Assembly: GCA_040755535.1 (NCBI GenBank)
Contig: JBFMAV010000014.1
Span: 9,366-73,365 of the forward strand
Length of the DNA: 64,000 bases
DNA from: Aquabacter sp040755535
Lineage (GTDB): Bacteria; Pseudomonadota; Alphaproteobacteria; Rhizobiales; Xanthobacteraceae
Direction of reading: 5' to 3'
The position numbers and the translations under genes were made by a program. Below the pieces are notes generated by a model. The model did not search any database and was not told the origin of the DNA. It saw nothing but the letters and a program-made list of their open reading frames with translations. Each line of letters opens with the position of its first letter. Position 1 is the stretch's first letter. Of this stretch, positions 7,477-15,720 are shown piece after piece.

Positions 7477-9171
7477 ATGTCCACCCAACGTCCGGCCCCG
7501 CGCACCGGAGGCCAGCTCATTGTCGATCAGCTCATCGCCCAGAAGGTGGAGCGCATCACCTGCGTTCCCGGCGAGAGCTATCTGGCCGTGCTGGATGCGC
7601 TGCATGACGCGAAGATCGACGTGCTGGTCTGCCGCAATGAAGGCGGCGCCGCGATGATGGCCGACGCTTACGGCAAGATGACGGGGCGACCCGGCGTGTG
7701 CTTCGTCACGCGCGGCCCCGGCGCCACCAATGCCAGCGCGGGCGTCCACATCGCGTCCCAGGATTCCACCCCGCTGATCCTGTTCGTGGGGCAGATCGAG
7801 CGCGGCATGCGCGAACGCGAGGCCTTCCAGGAGCTGGACTATAAGGCGGTGTTCGGCACCATGGCGAAATGGGTCGTGGAAATCGACGACGCGGCCCGCA
7901 TTCCCGAACTGGTGTCCCGCGCCTTCCGCGTCGCCATGCAGGGCCGCCCCGGCCCGGTGGTGATCGCATTGCCCGAGGACATGCTGGTGGAGACCGCCGA
8001 AGTGGCGGACGCCGCCTATGTGGAGCCCGCCGCCCCCGCGCCCGCCCCCGCCGACATGGCGCGCCTTGCCGAACTGCTGCGCGAGGCGGAACGCCCCCTG
8101 GTGATCATCGGCGGCTCCCGCTGGACGCCCGAGGCCAGTGGGCAGCTCGCGGATTTCGCAGCCCGCTGCGCCCTACCCATCGCCACCTCCTTCCGCCGGG
8201 CGGACCGGTTCCCCTCCGATCACCCCTGCTACATGGGCGATGTGGGGATCGGGCCGAACCCGAAGCTGGCCGCCCGCGTCAAGGACGCCGACCTGCTGAT
8301 CCTGCTCGGCGCGCGCATGTCTGAAATGCCCTCCTCCTCCTATAGCCTGATCGACATCCCGACGCCCCGCCAGAAGCTGGTCCAGGTGCATCCGAGCGCC
8401 GATGAGATCGGCCGTGTCTACCAGCCGGTGCTCGGCATCGAGGCGACGCCCGGAACCTTCGCCGCCGCGCTCGCGCAGATGACCGAAGCGCCCCAGGGCA
8501 AGTGGGAGCAGACCATCCGCCAGGGCCGTGGCGACTATCTTGCCTGGACCGAGACGCCGGCCAAGCTCCCCGGCACGTTCCAATATGGCGAGGCGGTCAC
8601 AGCGCTGCGCGACCTGCTGCCGGAAGACACCATCCTGTGCAACGGCGCAGGCAATTATGCCACCTGGCTGCACCGCTACTTCCGCCTGCGCGGGCGGATG
8701 AAGCATCTGGCGCCCACCTCCGGCTCCATGGGTTATGGCGTTCCGGCGGCGGTGATGGCGAAGCGGCAGTCGCCGAGCAGCACCGTCGTCGCCTTCGCCG
8801 GCGATGGCTGCTACCTCATGAACGGCCAGGAATTCGCCACCGCCGTCCAATATGAGATCCCGCTCATCGTCATCTTGGTCGACAACGGCATGTACGGCAC
8901 CATCCGCATGCACCAGGAGCGGGAGTTTCCGGGGCGCGTCTCGGCCACCAAGCTGCGCAATCCCGATTTCGCGGCCTATGCCCGCGCCTTCGGCGGCCAT
9001 GGCGAGACGGTGACCACCACCGAGGAGTTCCTTCCCGCCTTCGAGCGGGCCCGGGCCAGCGGCCTGCCGGCCATTCTCCACTGCAAGATCGACCCGGAAG
9101 CCATCACGCCCACCCGCACGCTGACCGCGATCCGCGAAGAGGCCTTCGCCAAGCACGGCACGCCGGCCTGA
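7477..9171 (+). CDS. Thiamine-diphosphate-dependent enzyme, acetolactate synthase-like
   Basis: A 564-residue three-domain ThDP enzyme of the acetolactate synthase / 2-oxoacid decarboxylase superfamily. The N-terminal Pyr domain has the activating glutamate in CVPGESYLAVLD. The central domain contains PRPLVIIGGS-like nucleotide-fold sequence. The C-terminal PP domain has the GDG...N cofactor motif starting near residue 442. The ATG at 7477 follows a GAAGGA site; an earlier in-frame ATG is less likely. There is no small regulatory subunit next to it, which argues against the biosynthetic IlvB. Substrate is unknown: decarboxylation of a 2-oxo acid feeding the upstream ALDH7 enzyme would fit the order. 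Confidence 0.75.
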   Translation: MSTQRPAPRTGGQLIVDQLIAQKVERITCVPGESYLAVLDALHDAKIDVLVCRNEGGAAMMADAYGKMTGRPGVCFVTRGPGATNASAGVHIASQDSTPLILFVGQIERGMREREAFQELDYKAVFGTMAKWVVEIDDAARIPELVSRAFRVAMQGRPGPVVIALPEDMLVETAEVADAAYVEPAAPAPAPADMARLAELLREAERPLVIIGGSRWTPEASGQLADFAARCALPIATSFRRADRFPSDHPCYMGDVGIGPNPKLAARVKDADLLILLGARMSEMPSSSYSLIDIPTPRQKLVQVHPSADEIGRVYQPVLGIEATPGTFAAALAQMTEAPQGKWEQTIRQGRGDYLAWTETPAKLPGTFQYGEAVTALRDLLPEDTILCNGAGNYATWLHRYFRLRGRMKHLAPTSGSMGYGVPAAVMAKRQSPSSTVVAFAGDGCYLMNGQEFATAVQYEIPLIVILVDNGMYGTIRMHQEREFPGRVSATKLRNPDFAAYARAFGGHGETVTTTEEFLPAFERARASGLPAILHCKIDPEAITPTRTLTAIREEAFAKHGTPA

Positions 9172-9181
9172 GGGTCGGCGG

Positions 9182-9207
9182 AGGCGCCGGCAGAGATCCC
9201 GGCGCCT
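9182..9207. terminator. Bidirectional hairpin between convergent genes
   Basis: AGGCGCCGG and CCGGCGCCT pair over 9 bp around an 8-nt loop in the 42-bp gap between the ThDP-enzyme stop and the gpmI stop. Confidence 0.55.
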
Positions 9208-9213
9208 TCCAAC

Positions 9214-10737
9214 TCAGCCCTTCATCACCAGGCTCTGGCCGGTCATCTCGGTCGGCTGGGGCAGGCCCATGAGCGAAAGCAGGGTCGGCGCAACATCCGC
9301 CAGGCGGCCATTCTTCAGCGCGAAGCCGGGGCGCCCGGCGAGCAGGACCGCCACCGGGAAGGTGGTGTGGGCGGTGTGCGGGCCGCCGGTTTCGGGGTCG
9401 CGCATCAATTCGCAATTGCCATGGTCGGCGGTGACGAGCAGCGCGCCATCCATGGCGAGCACCGCATCCGCGATGCGCCCGAGCCCCTTGTCCACCGTCT
9501 CCACCGCCTTGATGGCAGCCGGCAGGCTGCCGGTGTGACCCACCATGTCGGGATTGGCGAAATTGAGCACGATGAGGTCGTAGGCCCCGCTCTCGATCGC
9601 CGCCACCGCTTTTTCCGTCAGTTCCGGCGCCGACATTTCCGGCTGAAGGTCGTAGGTCGCAACCTTGGGAGAGGGAACCAGGATGCGGTCCTCGCCCGCA
9701 TAGGGCTCTTCCCGACCGCCGCTGAAGAAGTAAGTGACGTGCGGATATTTCTCCGTCTCCGCCATGCGAAGCTGGGTGCGCCCGGCCGCCGCCACGGTCT
9801 CGCCAAGCCCCATGTCGAGGGATTGGCGCGGAAACAGCGTCACCATCACCTTGTCCAGCTCGGTGCCATAGGAGGCCATGCCGACCGCGGCGCTGAACTG
9901 GATCGGCCGGCCTCGGTCGAAGCCGTCGAACTGGGGCAGGAGCAAAGCATCGAGAATTTCGCGCGCCCGGTCGGCGCGGAAATTGGTGCAGAGAATGGCG
10001 TCGCCATCGCTCATGCCTTGATAGCCGCCGATCACCGCCGGGTTCAGGAATTCATCCGAGAAGTCCGCCGCATAGCTCGCCTGCACGGCCACCTCGGCGC
10101 TGGCAAAGGCATCGCCCTTGCCGTGCGCAAGCAATTCATAGGCGCGCTGCACACGCTCCCAGCGCTTGTCGCGGTCCATGGCGTAATAGCGCCCGCAGAC
10201 GCTCGCCACAGGCACGGTCTCGGGCAGATCCGCAACGAGACGCGCGATGAAGTCTCCCGCCGAACGAGGCGGCGTGTCGCGTCCGTCCGTGAAGGCATGC
10301 ACCTTCACGGCAATGCCCTCGGCCACCAGAAGACGCGCCACCGCCACCGCATGGTCCTGATGGGCATGGACGCCACCGGGCGACATGAGGCCGAGAATAT
10401 GGCACGTGCCACCGCTCGCCTTCAAGGCGGCGATCAGGCCGCTCTGCTCCAGGCGGGTCTTCATGTCCCCGTCCTCGACGGCGGCATCGATACGCGGCAG
10501 ATCCTGCATCACCACGCGTCCGGCCCCGAGATTGAGATGGCCGACCTCCGAATTTCCCATCTGGCCGGCCGGCAAGCCCACGTCGCGGCCCGACGTGGCC
10601 AGGAAGGCATGGGCGGACGTGCCATAGAGGCGGTCATAATTCGGGGTGCGGGCGAGGCGCACGGCATTGTCCGCGCTGTCGTCGCGCCAGCCCCAGCCAT
10701 CGAGCACAACCAGCATGGTGGGGACGCGCGGGGACAT
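9214..10737 (-). CDS. gpmI: 2,3-bisphosphoglycerate-independent phosphoglycerate mutase
   Basis: A 507-residue cofactor-independent phosphoglycerate mutase that interconverts 3- and 2-phosphoglycerate in glycolysis/gluconeogenesis. The N-terminal metal site LDGWG (D13), the phosphoryl-carrying serine at about residue 63 (QMGNSEVGHLNLGAG), the DGRDTPPRS segment and the second metal cluster VTADHGNCE are all present. It is full length for the family and needs Mn/Co. The ATG at 10737 has GAGG 8 nt upstream; a more distal start at 10782 would add a non-conserved tail. The gene is divergent from the FAD monooxygenase. Confidence 0.97.
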   Translation of the reverse strand: MSPRVPTMLVVLDGWGWRDDSADNAVRLARTPNYDRLYGTSAHAFLATSGRDVGLPAGQMGNSEVGHLNLGAGRVVMQDLPRIDAAVEDGDMKTRLEQSGLIAALKASGGTCHILGLMSPGGVHAHQDHAVAVARLLVAEGIAVKVHAFTDGRDTPPRSAGDFIARLVADLPETVPVASVCGRYYAMDRDKRWERVQRAYELLAHGKGDAFASAEVAVQASYAADFSDEFLNPAVIGGYQGMSDGDAILCTNFRADRAREILDALLLPQFDGFDRGRPIQFSAAVGMASYGTELDKVMVTLFPRQSLDMGLGETVAAAGRTQLRMAETEKYPHVTYFFSGGREEPYAGEDRILVPSPKVATYDLQPEMSAPELTEKAVAAIESGAYDLIVLNFANPDMVGHTGSLPAAIKAVETVDKGLGRIADAVLAMDGALLVTADHGNCELMRDPETGGPHTAHTTFPVAVLLAGRPGFALKNGRLADVAPTLLSLMGLPQPTEMTGQSLVMKG

Positions 10738-10864
10738 GACGAACCTCACTGCAGACAGCGGCGCCTCAAGCGGCCGCGACACCGCGCGTCATGACGCCTT
10801 CCATATGGCAAGGTCAAGGCGATAGGCTCCTGCGCGAGGCATGTTGCCGGGCGGGGGGATGACG

Positions 10865-12457
10865 ATGACGGACGTTCTGGTGGTGGGAGCTGGTCCCGTG
10901 GGGCTGGCGCTGGCGTGCGAACTGGCGCGGCACGGCGTGGGCGTTCGCATCATCGAGGCTCGCACCGAGCCCCTGCCCTATTGCCGGGCCATCGGTGTTA
11001 CCTCCCGCACGCTGGAGGTCTATGAAGACATGGGCGTCGTGCGCGACATGATCGATGCCGGCCTCTGGCTGACCGGCACGCGCGTCGCGATTCCCGGTCA
11101 CCCGACGCGCGACGTCACCTCGGACCTTTCGGACCTGCCCTATGCGACCCTCGGCGTCCCGCAGGGCGAAACCGAGCGCATCCTCGCGCACCACCTCTCC
11201 GGTTATGGCGTCACCGTCGAACGCGGCGTGCGACTGGTGTCGCTTACTCAGGAAGGGGGCATTGTGCGTGTGGACCTGGATGGTCCAACCGGGCGCGAGG
11301 TGGCCCATCCCCGTTATCTCGTGGGATGCGACGGCGCGCATTCTAGCGTGCGCCATTTGCTGGGGATCGATTTCGTGGGCGAGGCGTGGCCCTTCCCTTT
11401 CATGCTGGGCGATGTGCGTCTCGACTGGCCGGAGGGTGAGGACTTGCCGCGCGGCTTCGCGCTACGCGCCATCCGCCCCAAGGTCGATGACGTCCCGGAC
11501 ATGTTCATCGCCATTCCCCTGCCCGAGCATGGCCGGTACCGGGTCTCCACACTGGCCCCCGAAATGCCCGAGGGACCATCCGCAGACGGGCTCGCCCACG
11601 GCATTCAGTCCGAACAGCGCGGGCCGAGTGCGTCAGACCTCCAGGAGGTGGCCGACCGGGTGATGGAGCGGGCGCCCGTGGTGAGCGATCTGCGCTGGTC
11701 CTCGCGCTATCGCATTTCCATGCGGCTGGCGGAACGCTATCGCGTCGGCCAGGTCTTCATCGCTGGGGATGCCTGCCACATTCATCCGCCCACCGGCGGA
11801 CAGGGGATGAACACGGGCATTCAGGATGCCTATAACCTCGCCTGGAAACTCGCCCTCGTCCTCAAGGGCCATGCCGCGCCCGGATTGCTGGGCAGCTATG
11901 AGACGGAGCGCCAGGGCGTGGCCGAGGGCGTCATTGCCCAGACGATCGCCGAGAGCATGGCTTTCGGGCGCGGCGACGCGGCTCCGGATCGCCTGGCCAA
12001 TACCCAGATCCTGGTCAGCTATCGCGGCAGCCCCATCGTCGCCCCCGCCTCGGGCGATGCCGGGGTCCAACCGGGCGACCGCATGCCCGACCTCTCCGGC
12101 CTGCGCCGGCGCGGGCTCGGTTTTCCGTTACGTCTGTTCGAGATTTTGCGCGGGACGACCCATGTGCTGCTGGCGCCGGTCTCGGGAGCGGAGGATCTCG
12201 CCGCCCTGGAGGTCGAGGCGAAAACCCTTGCGGCCCACCTGCCGATTCGGATTGTGGCATGCGCTGTTGACGGCGCCGACATGCCCGACCCGCTCGGCAT
12301 AAGCCTGGTGGAAGACGCTGCGGGCACACTGGCGCAGGTTGTTGGGTCGGACACTGTTCTGGTCCGTCCCGACGGCTATCTCGCCTGGCGGGGGCCGCTG
12401 TCGGCCGTCCAAGCGCGCGCCACGCTTCTGGAGCACATCCTGGGTCGGCCGATCTGA
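10865..12457 (+). CDS. FAD-dependent aromatic monooxygenase (MhpA/PheA/TetX type)
   Basis: A 530-residue class A flavoprotein hydroxylase. The Rossmann motif GAGPVGLALACEL at residues 8-20 binds FAD. The DGAHSSVR segment and the GDACHIHPPTGGQGMNTG motif near residue 300 are diagnostic of the family (PF01494). A C-terminal thioredoxin-like region like that of phenol hydroxylases fills the remainder. The reaction would be NAD(P)H- and O2-dependent ring hydroxylation of a phenolic or quinone-type compound; the substrate cannot be told. The ATG at 10865 is preferred because the G-run at 10853-10858 is then correctly spaced. There are no ring-cleavage genes next to it. Confidence 0.85.
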   Translation: MTDVLVVGAGPVGLALACELARHGVGVRIIEARTEPLPYCRAIGVTSRTLEVYEDMGVVRDMIDAGLWLTGTRVAIPGHPTRDVTSDLSDLPYATLGVPQGETERILAHHLSGYGVTVERGVRLVSLTQEGGIVRVDLDGPTGREVAHPRYLVGCDGAHSSVRHLLGIDFVGEAWPFPFMLGDVRLDWPEGEDLPRGFALRAIRPKVDDVPDMFIAIPLPEHGRYRVSTLAPEMPEGPSADGLAHGIQSEQRGPSASDLQEVADRVMERAPVVSDLRWSSRYRISMRLAERYRVGQVFIAGDACHIHPPTGGQGMNTGIQDAYNLAWKLALVLKGHAAPGLLGSYETERQGVAEGVIAQTIAESMAFGRGDAAPDRLANTQILVSYRGSPIVAPASGDAGVQPGDRMPDLSGLRRRGLGFPLRLFEILRGTTHVLLAPVSGAEDLAALEVEAKTLAAHLPIRIVACAVDGADMPDPLGISLVEDAAGTLAQVVGSDTVLVRPDGYLAWRGPLSAVQARATLLEHILGRPI

Positions 12458-12593
12458 GATGTGAGCCACGTGGCAAACACGACCGATTTGACACGGCCGG
12501 CGTGACACCGCCGGCCTGTCCCAGCGGTCCCCCGGCGCATGCACCAACCTGCGCTGGACGCATTCGGAAAGGCGAGGCGAGGAAGATTGAGAG

Positions 12594-12667
12594 TGGCTGG
12601 GGGACTAGGATTCGAACCTAGATTAACGGAGTCAGAGTCCGCTGTTCTACCGTTGAACTATCCCCCA
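12594..12667 (-). tRNA. tRNA-Gln (CTG anticodon)
   Basis: A 74-nt cloverleaf on the minus strand. The acceptor arms TGGGGGA/TCCCCCA, D-arm AGTTCAACGGT, anticodon loop CTCTGAC (anticodon CTG) and T-arm GGTTCGAATCC are all visible, with an encoded CCA end. Confidence 0.95.
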
Positions 12668-13135
12668 ATCGCGGCCCGCAGGGCTTGGCGAAAGGGCCGG
12701 CGAACCGTTGGTTCCGCGCGGCGAGGGCGCTCTATACGCAATTCGAGTGCCGGGGTCCAGAGGGGCAAAGAAAAAGGTTGGCGGTTTTAACAGCTGGTGC
12801 CGGCTTGGACCGGACTGTCGGGACGCATCCGCCGCGTGCCCCGCCTCCATCGCACCTTTATGCCCAGCGGGGCGCGGGCAAGTCGGGGGAATGGAAAAGC
12901 TCCGGATGGGGGCCTAAGGTCAAATACCAGGGACCGGGACGCGATGAGAACCCGGCTACACACCTTCCGATACCGCAGCGCGATCCTGGATCCAATGCCC
13001 GCGCGGGCCCGCATGGTAAGCGCATTCTTAACACTGGTCGGCGGTATACCACGCCTGCATTGGTGCCATGCACAATCATCTATGTTGCACCGCACTCACT
13101 TCCCCTATGTAAGGGGTCGTAAGACGGAGGCAGAC
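12668..13135. other. Intergenic region upstream of the DUF1127 gene
   Basis: No supported gene in about 470 bp. It should contain the tRNA-Gln promoter (leftward) and the DUF1127 promoter (rightward). A small CCCCT/AGGGG inverted repeat sits at 13102-13116, just upstream of the DUF1127 ribosome site. Confidence 0.4.
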
Positions 13136-13342
13136 ATGACCACGATGACCACCCACCCAGTTCGCGACACGGGCCTCTTTGGCCGGTTCGGACATATGGT
13201 GTCGGACTTCATCGCCGCGGTCGGTGAGGCGCGCCAGATGGCGGCCGAGTACAAGCACCTGACGCGGCTGTCCGACTCGGACCTCGCTCGCATCGGCTTG
13301 ACCCGCGAGGAAATCCCGCAGGCTGTTGTGCGCGGCCACTGA
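13136..13342 (+). CDS. DUF1127 small protein
   Basis: A 68-residue protein whose C-terminal half (YKHLTRLSDSDLARIGLTREEI) is the DUF1127 (PF06568) signature: a short basic helical domain ending in L-x-D-x-G-(L/I)-x-R-x-(D/E)-I. In alphaproteobacteria such proteins bind RNA and influence sRNA and mRNA turnover and phosphate/carbon regulation; the role here is inferred from that. The N-terminal 35 residues form a variable amphipathic stretch. The start at 13136 has GGAGG 6 nt upstream. A monocistronic gene flanked by intergenic DNA on both sides. Confidence 0.85.
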   Translation: MTTMTTHPVRDTGLFGRFGHMVSDFIAAVGEARQMAAEYKHLTRLSDSDLARIGLTREEIPQAVVRGH

Positions 13343-13560
13343 GGCCCGCCGGTTCGGCGAAATCCGAACCAGAATGATACGAGGGGAGCCGCGCGTAGCG
13401 CGGCCGCCCTTGTGCACTGCGACAAAAATCCGGTGCTTTGCGTGTAACCGGGAGACCCCGCCACGTGCGGTGACGTCGGTGGCTGATTGTAGCCGGCACG
13501 GGTATTCTTGGCCTTGGGCAATCGAGATCCACGACGCAAGGACGTAAAGCGCCCCGCCGC

Positions 13561-14163
13561 TCACGCTCGTGTGCTTTTCTCTCCTTCCGGCAGCAGGATC
13601 CTCGCCCGCAGGACATGCAGGCGCCTCAATCCGATGCGCGCCGCTAGCCGCTGCTCCGCCCTCGGACCCGGGGCATGCCCACCAAGCTTTTCATAATATC
13701 GGCGTGCCAGCAGGAGCCCTTGCCCGGGCCGCGGCCGACCCGTGACCGCCAAAGTGGCGGCAGATATCGCCTCTCCCAACCGTGGACGCAGCCCATAGCC
13801 ATCCAACGAGAGGCGGAACGTCGCGGCGATTCTGTCAGACGCATCGCGTCGCTCGGCGCTCTCCAGGAAGCTGGACACCTCACGGACCCACCCTTCCTCC
13901 AGAAGCGAGTGCGAATGAAGAAACATCAGCCAGCGCCCCCGCCCCTGCCCTGCCGCCTGCCGAAGACGCAAGCCGAGGTCCGAGACGCCAGCCAGGAACA
14001 CGCATCCCGCAGCATCCGCGATGGCGGCCGTGTCGTCGCTTGACCCGCCATCTGCCAGGATGACGTCACGAACGATGCCCCCGGTGACCCCTGGAACCAG
14101 CGCGGCCAGGGTCGGAACGAGGGCACGCTCCGCGTTGTGGGTTGGAATGACGACCGAAATCAA
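13561..14163 (-). CDS. Small family-2 glycosyltransferase with an altered acidic motif
   Basis: A 200-residue GT-A fold protein beginning MISVVIPTHNAERAL, with the nucleotide-binding ADGGSSDDT motif near residue 40 and a GRGRWLMFLHSHSLLEEGW segment. In the closest GT2 relatives known to me (TIGR04283-like) this segment reads FLHADT, with the metal-binding aspartate. Here it is HSHS, so metal-dependent transfer may be impaired or use other residues. The start is a TTG with GAGG about 11 nt upstream. A 15-bp perfect palindrome (14181-14195) lies just ahead of the start. The acceptor sugar is unknown. Confidence 0.6.
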   Translation of the reverse strand: MISVVIPTHNAERALVPTLAALVPGVTGGIVRDVILADGGSSDDTAAIADAAGCVFLAGVSDLGLRLRQAAGQGRGRWLMFLHSHSLLEEGWVREVSSFLESAERRDASDRIAATFRLSLDGYGLRPRLGEAISAATLAVTGRPRPGQGLLLARRYYEKLGGHAPGPRAEQRLAARIGLRRLHVLRARILLPEGEKSTRA

Positions 14164-14180
14164 TGCTGCGCGGGCCTCAA

Positions 14181-14195
14181 TATAGCTTAGCTATA
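14181..14195. promoter_or_regulatory. Palindrome TATAGCTTAGCTATA
   Basis: A perfect 7-bp inverted repeat with a 1-nt centre, 18 bp upstream of the glycosyltransferase start and in the non-coding gap before the next plus-strand gene. It could be an operator overlapping a -10 element. Confidence 0.4.
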
Positions 14196-14396
14196 CTGCC
14201 ACCCGGCAGGCGCGTCGATGATGAAGGCTCAATCGAGCCTTGACGAACCCGCCGCCTCACTCCGGCTTTCGCCGAACCTCGCCGATTTCGTGCGCGTCGT
14301 CCTGCCGGGACACCCTGGATCGTGCGTTCCGCTTGCGGACAGCCTGCCATCGCGGGAATAAACGCATCGGACCCAAAAAGCAGAACGAGGACGCTC

Positions 14397-14642
14397 ATGG
14401 ATTTTTCTGATTGGGATAAGGACGAGGCGGGACGGCTCAAGGTTTGGCCGCTTCAGGCTTTCACAACCGCAGTCTTCGAAGGCCGCGCCGGCGGCGTCCG
14501 CTTTGAAGTTGGGGTGCCAAAGGGCCCCGGGCTGCCTTCTCCGGCTGTTCAGATTTCCATGGATCCGGCCCAATTGCGGGCGCTTGCCGATTCACTCAAC
14601 GAAGTGGCCACCCTGATTGAGGAGCGAGGCAAGGCAAGCTGA
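14397..14642 (+). CDS. Hypothetical protein, 81 aa
   Basis: A small acidic protein beginning MDFSDWDKDEAGRLKVWPLQ, with a compact beta-rich middle (GGVRFEVGVPKG) and a C-terminal helix (QLRALADSLNEVATLIEE). No family is recognised. The ATG at 14397 follows GAGG by 7 nt. Its TGA overlaps the ATG of the next gene (TGATG), so it is translationally coupled to a periplasmic TonB-C-like protein. It has no signal peptide or membrane segment, so it is likely cytoplasmic. Confidence 0.65.
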   Translation: MDFSDWDKDEAGRLKVWPLQAFTTAVFEGRAGGVRFEVGVPKGPGLPSPAVQISMDPAQLRALADSLNEVATLIEERGKAS

Positions 14643-15064
14643 TGGCGGACCCTCGCTCTGCGGCCCGCTGGCCTGTTGTGGCGCTCATCCTGGGCGCCAC
14701 GCTCGCCACCGGCAGCGACCGTGCTCATGCCCATTCGACGGCCGGCGAGCCGCTCAGCCGGCTTGACCAGATTGGGCCGGCGCTGCGCGCCTGCTGGAAC
14801 GCCCCTGCCGGCAGTGCCGGTTCGCACATCACCTTTCGCTTCGGCCTGAATGCACAGGGGATGCTGAAGGGCGCACCATTGGCGACTCATTCGCACCTGA
14901 CCGGCGACGCGGCCATGCAGAGGGCTTTCGTGGCCGCGGCCCTAACCGCGCTCCAGACCTGCACGCCCCTTCGCCTGACACCCGACCTCGCCCGCGCGGT
15001 GGGCGCGCGGGTTCTGACGCTGCGCTTCTCCGCCGAGCCGCGTGTGCGCGCTGTGGATATCTGA
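14642..15064 (+). CDS. Periplasmic TonB/TolA C-terminal-like protein
   Basis: A 140-residue protein with an N-terminal Sec signal (WPVVALILGATLATG, cleavage near AHA-HS). The LRACWNAP...HITFRFGLNAQGMLKGAP segment resembles the TolA/TonB C-terminal domain pattern 'CW-x-P ... v-f-l...G-x-l-g-x-P'. It lacks the long proline-rich or helical spacer and the inner-membrane anchor of true TonB, so it is probably a free periplasmic relative. Coupled to the upstream 81-aa gene by a TGATG overlap. The role is unknown. Confidence 0.6.
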   Translation: MADPRSAARWPVVALILGATLATGSDRAHAHSTAGEPLSRLDQIGPALRACWNAPAGSAGSHITFRFGLNAQGMLKGAPLATHSHLTGDAAMQRAFVAAALTALQTCTPLRLTPDLARAVGARVLTLRFSAEPRVRAVDI

Positions 15065-15150
15065 CGCCACGCCATGCCCAGCGTCGTCCCCGCCGTTTGG
15101 TCGCTTGACAGGCAGGGGGGTGCTTCTCTAAATGGCGCCTCCCAAGGTTC

Positions 15151-15226
15151 GGGGCCGTAGCTCAGATGGGAGAGCGCTGCAATCGCACTGCAGAGGTCAG
15201 GGGTTCGATTCCCCTCGGCTCCACCA
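15151..15226 (+). tRNA. tRNA-Ala (CGC anticodon)
   Basis: A 76-nt cloverleaf: acceptor GGGGCCG/CGGCTCC, D-arm AGCTCAGATGGGAGAGC, anticodon stem CTGCA/TGCAG with loop ATCGCAC (anticodon CGC), T-loop GGTTCGATTCC, discriminator A and an encoded CCA. Two small inverted repeats follow (15225-15247 and 15258-15271) and may end transcription. The last 13 nt before the final A recur at 29470-29482, which would make this an island attachment site. Confidence 0.95.
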
Positions 15227-15408
15227 ATAGTCAATATTAAGCTATTGATATTTCTCCGGCATTTGAATGCCAGAGGCTTTCATCCTCCATCGCCAACCTC
15301 ACCCGCACGCGTTGGTTTTCGGCCAATTGTGGCGGAGGGCGACGAATGGAGCGGCCTTTTGCAGGCGAAAGAGCCGCCCCGAAGAGCGGCGTCGTCTACT
15401 TCGCACTC

Positions 15409-15720
15409 TCACGTCAGACACTGAACAGGCCGCGACCACGCCTCGTGCTCCAGGATGGGCGTCCTCACGGTCTTGAGGCTTGATGCCTGGACTTCACGGA
15501 TCAGCAGGGCGAGAGGGTTATCCGCGTTTCCCTGAACTTTGGCCTTGCCGTTGAATGCCAAGGCTTCAGCGATGCGACCCGCGTTCCCAGCCGCCGTGGA
15601 GACGCATTCCATGATGTCGCGAAGCCCGTCATCTCTGGCAGGGCGGGCCTCCGTTTCGGTGTAAACGACGGTCCAAGCGGCGCTGGCAGATCGCCCGAAC
15701 GCTTCAAGCCGGACCTTCAT
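15409..15720 (-). CDS. Hypothetical protein, 103 aa, coupled to the WYL regulator
   Basis: It starts MKVRLEAFGRSASAAWTVVY and ends in SRPVQCLT. Its ATG lies inside the end of the WYL regulator gene (17-nt overlap, different frame), so the two are cotranscribed. The N-terminal beta-strand-like segment and the IMECVSTAAGNAGRIAEALAF helix suggest a small soluble domain. No family is recognised. It belongs to the first gene group of the putative island and may be a partner of the regulator. Confidence 0.6.
   Translation of the reverse strand: MKVRLEAFGRSASAAWTVVYTETEARPARDDGLRDIMECVSTAAGNAGRIAEALAFNGKAKVQGNADNPLALLIREVQASSLKTVRTPILEHEAWSRPVQCLT

Noticed and set aside
7477..9171. Assignment as biosynthetic acetolactate synthase (ilvB)
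   Set aside because: No ilvN small subunit follows, and the neighbour is an aldehyde dehydrogenase, so only a superfamily call is justified.
15267..15476. 69-aa frame just after tRNA-Ala
   Set aside because: Arg-rich with no motif and no ribosome site; it overlaps the hypothetical gene at 15409 on the other strand.
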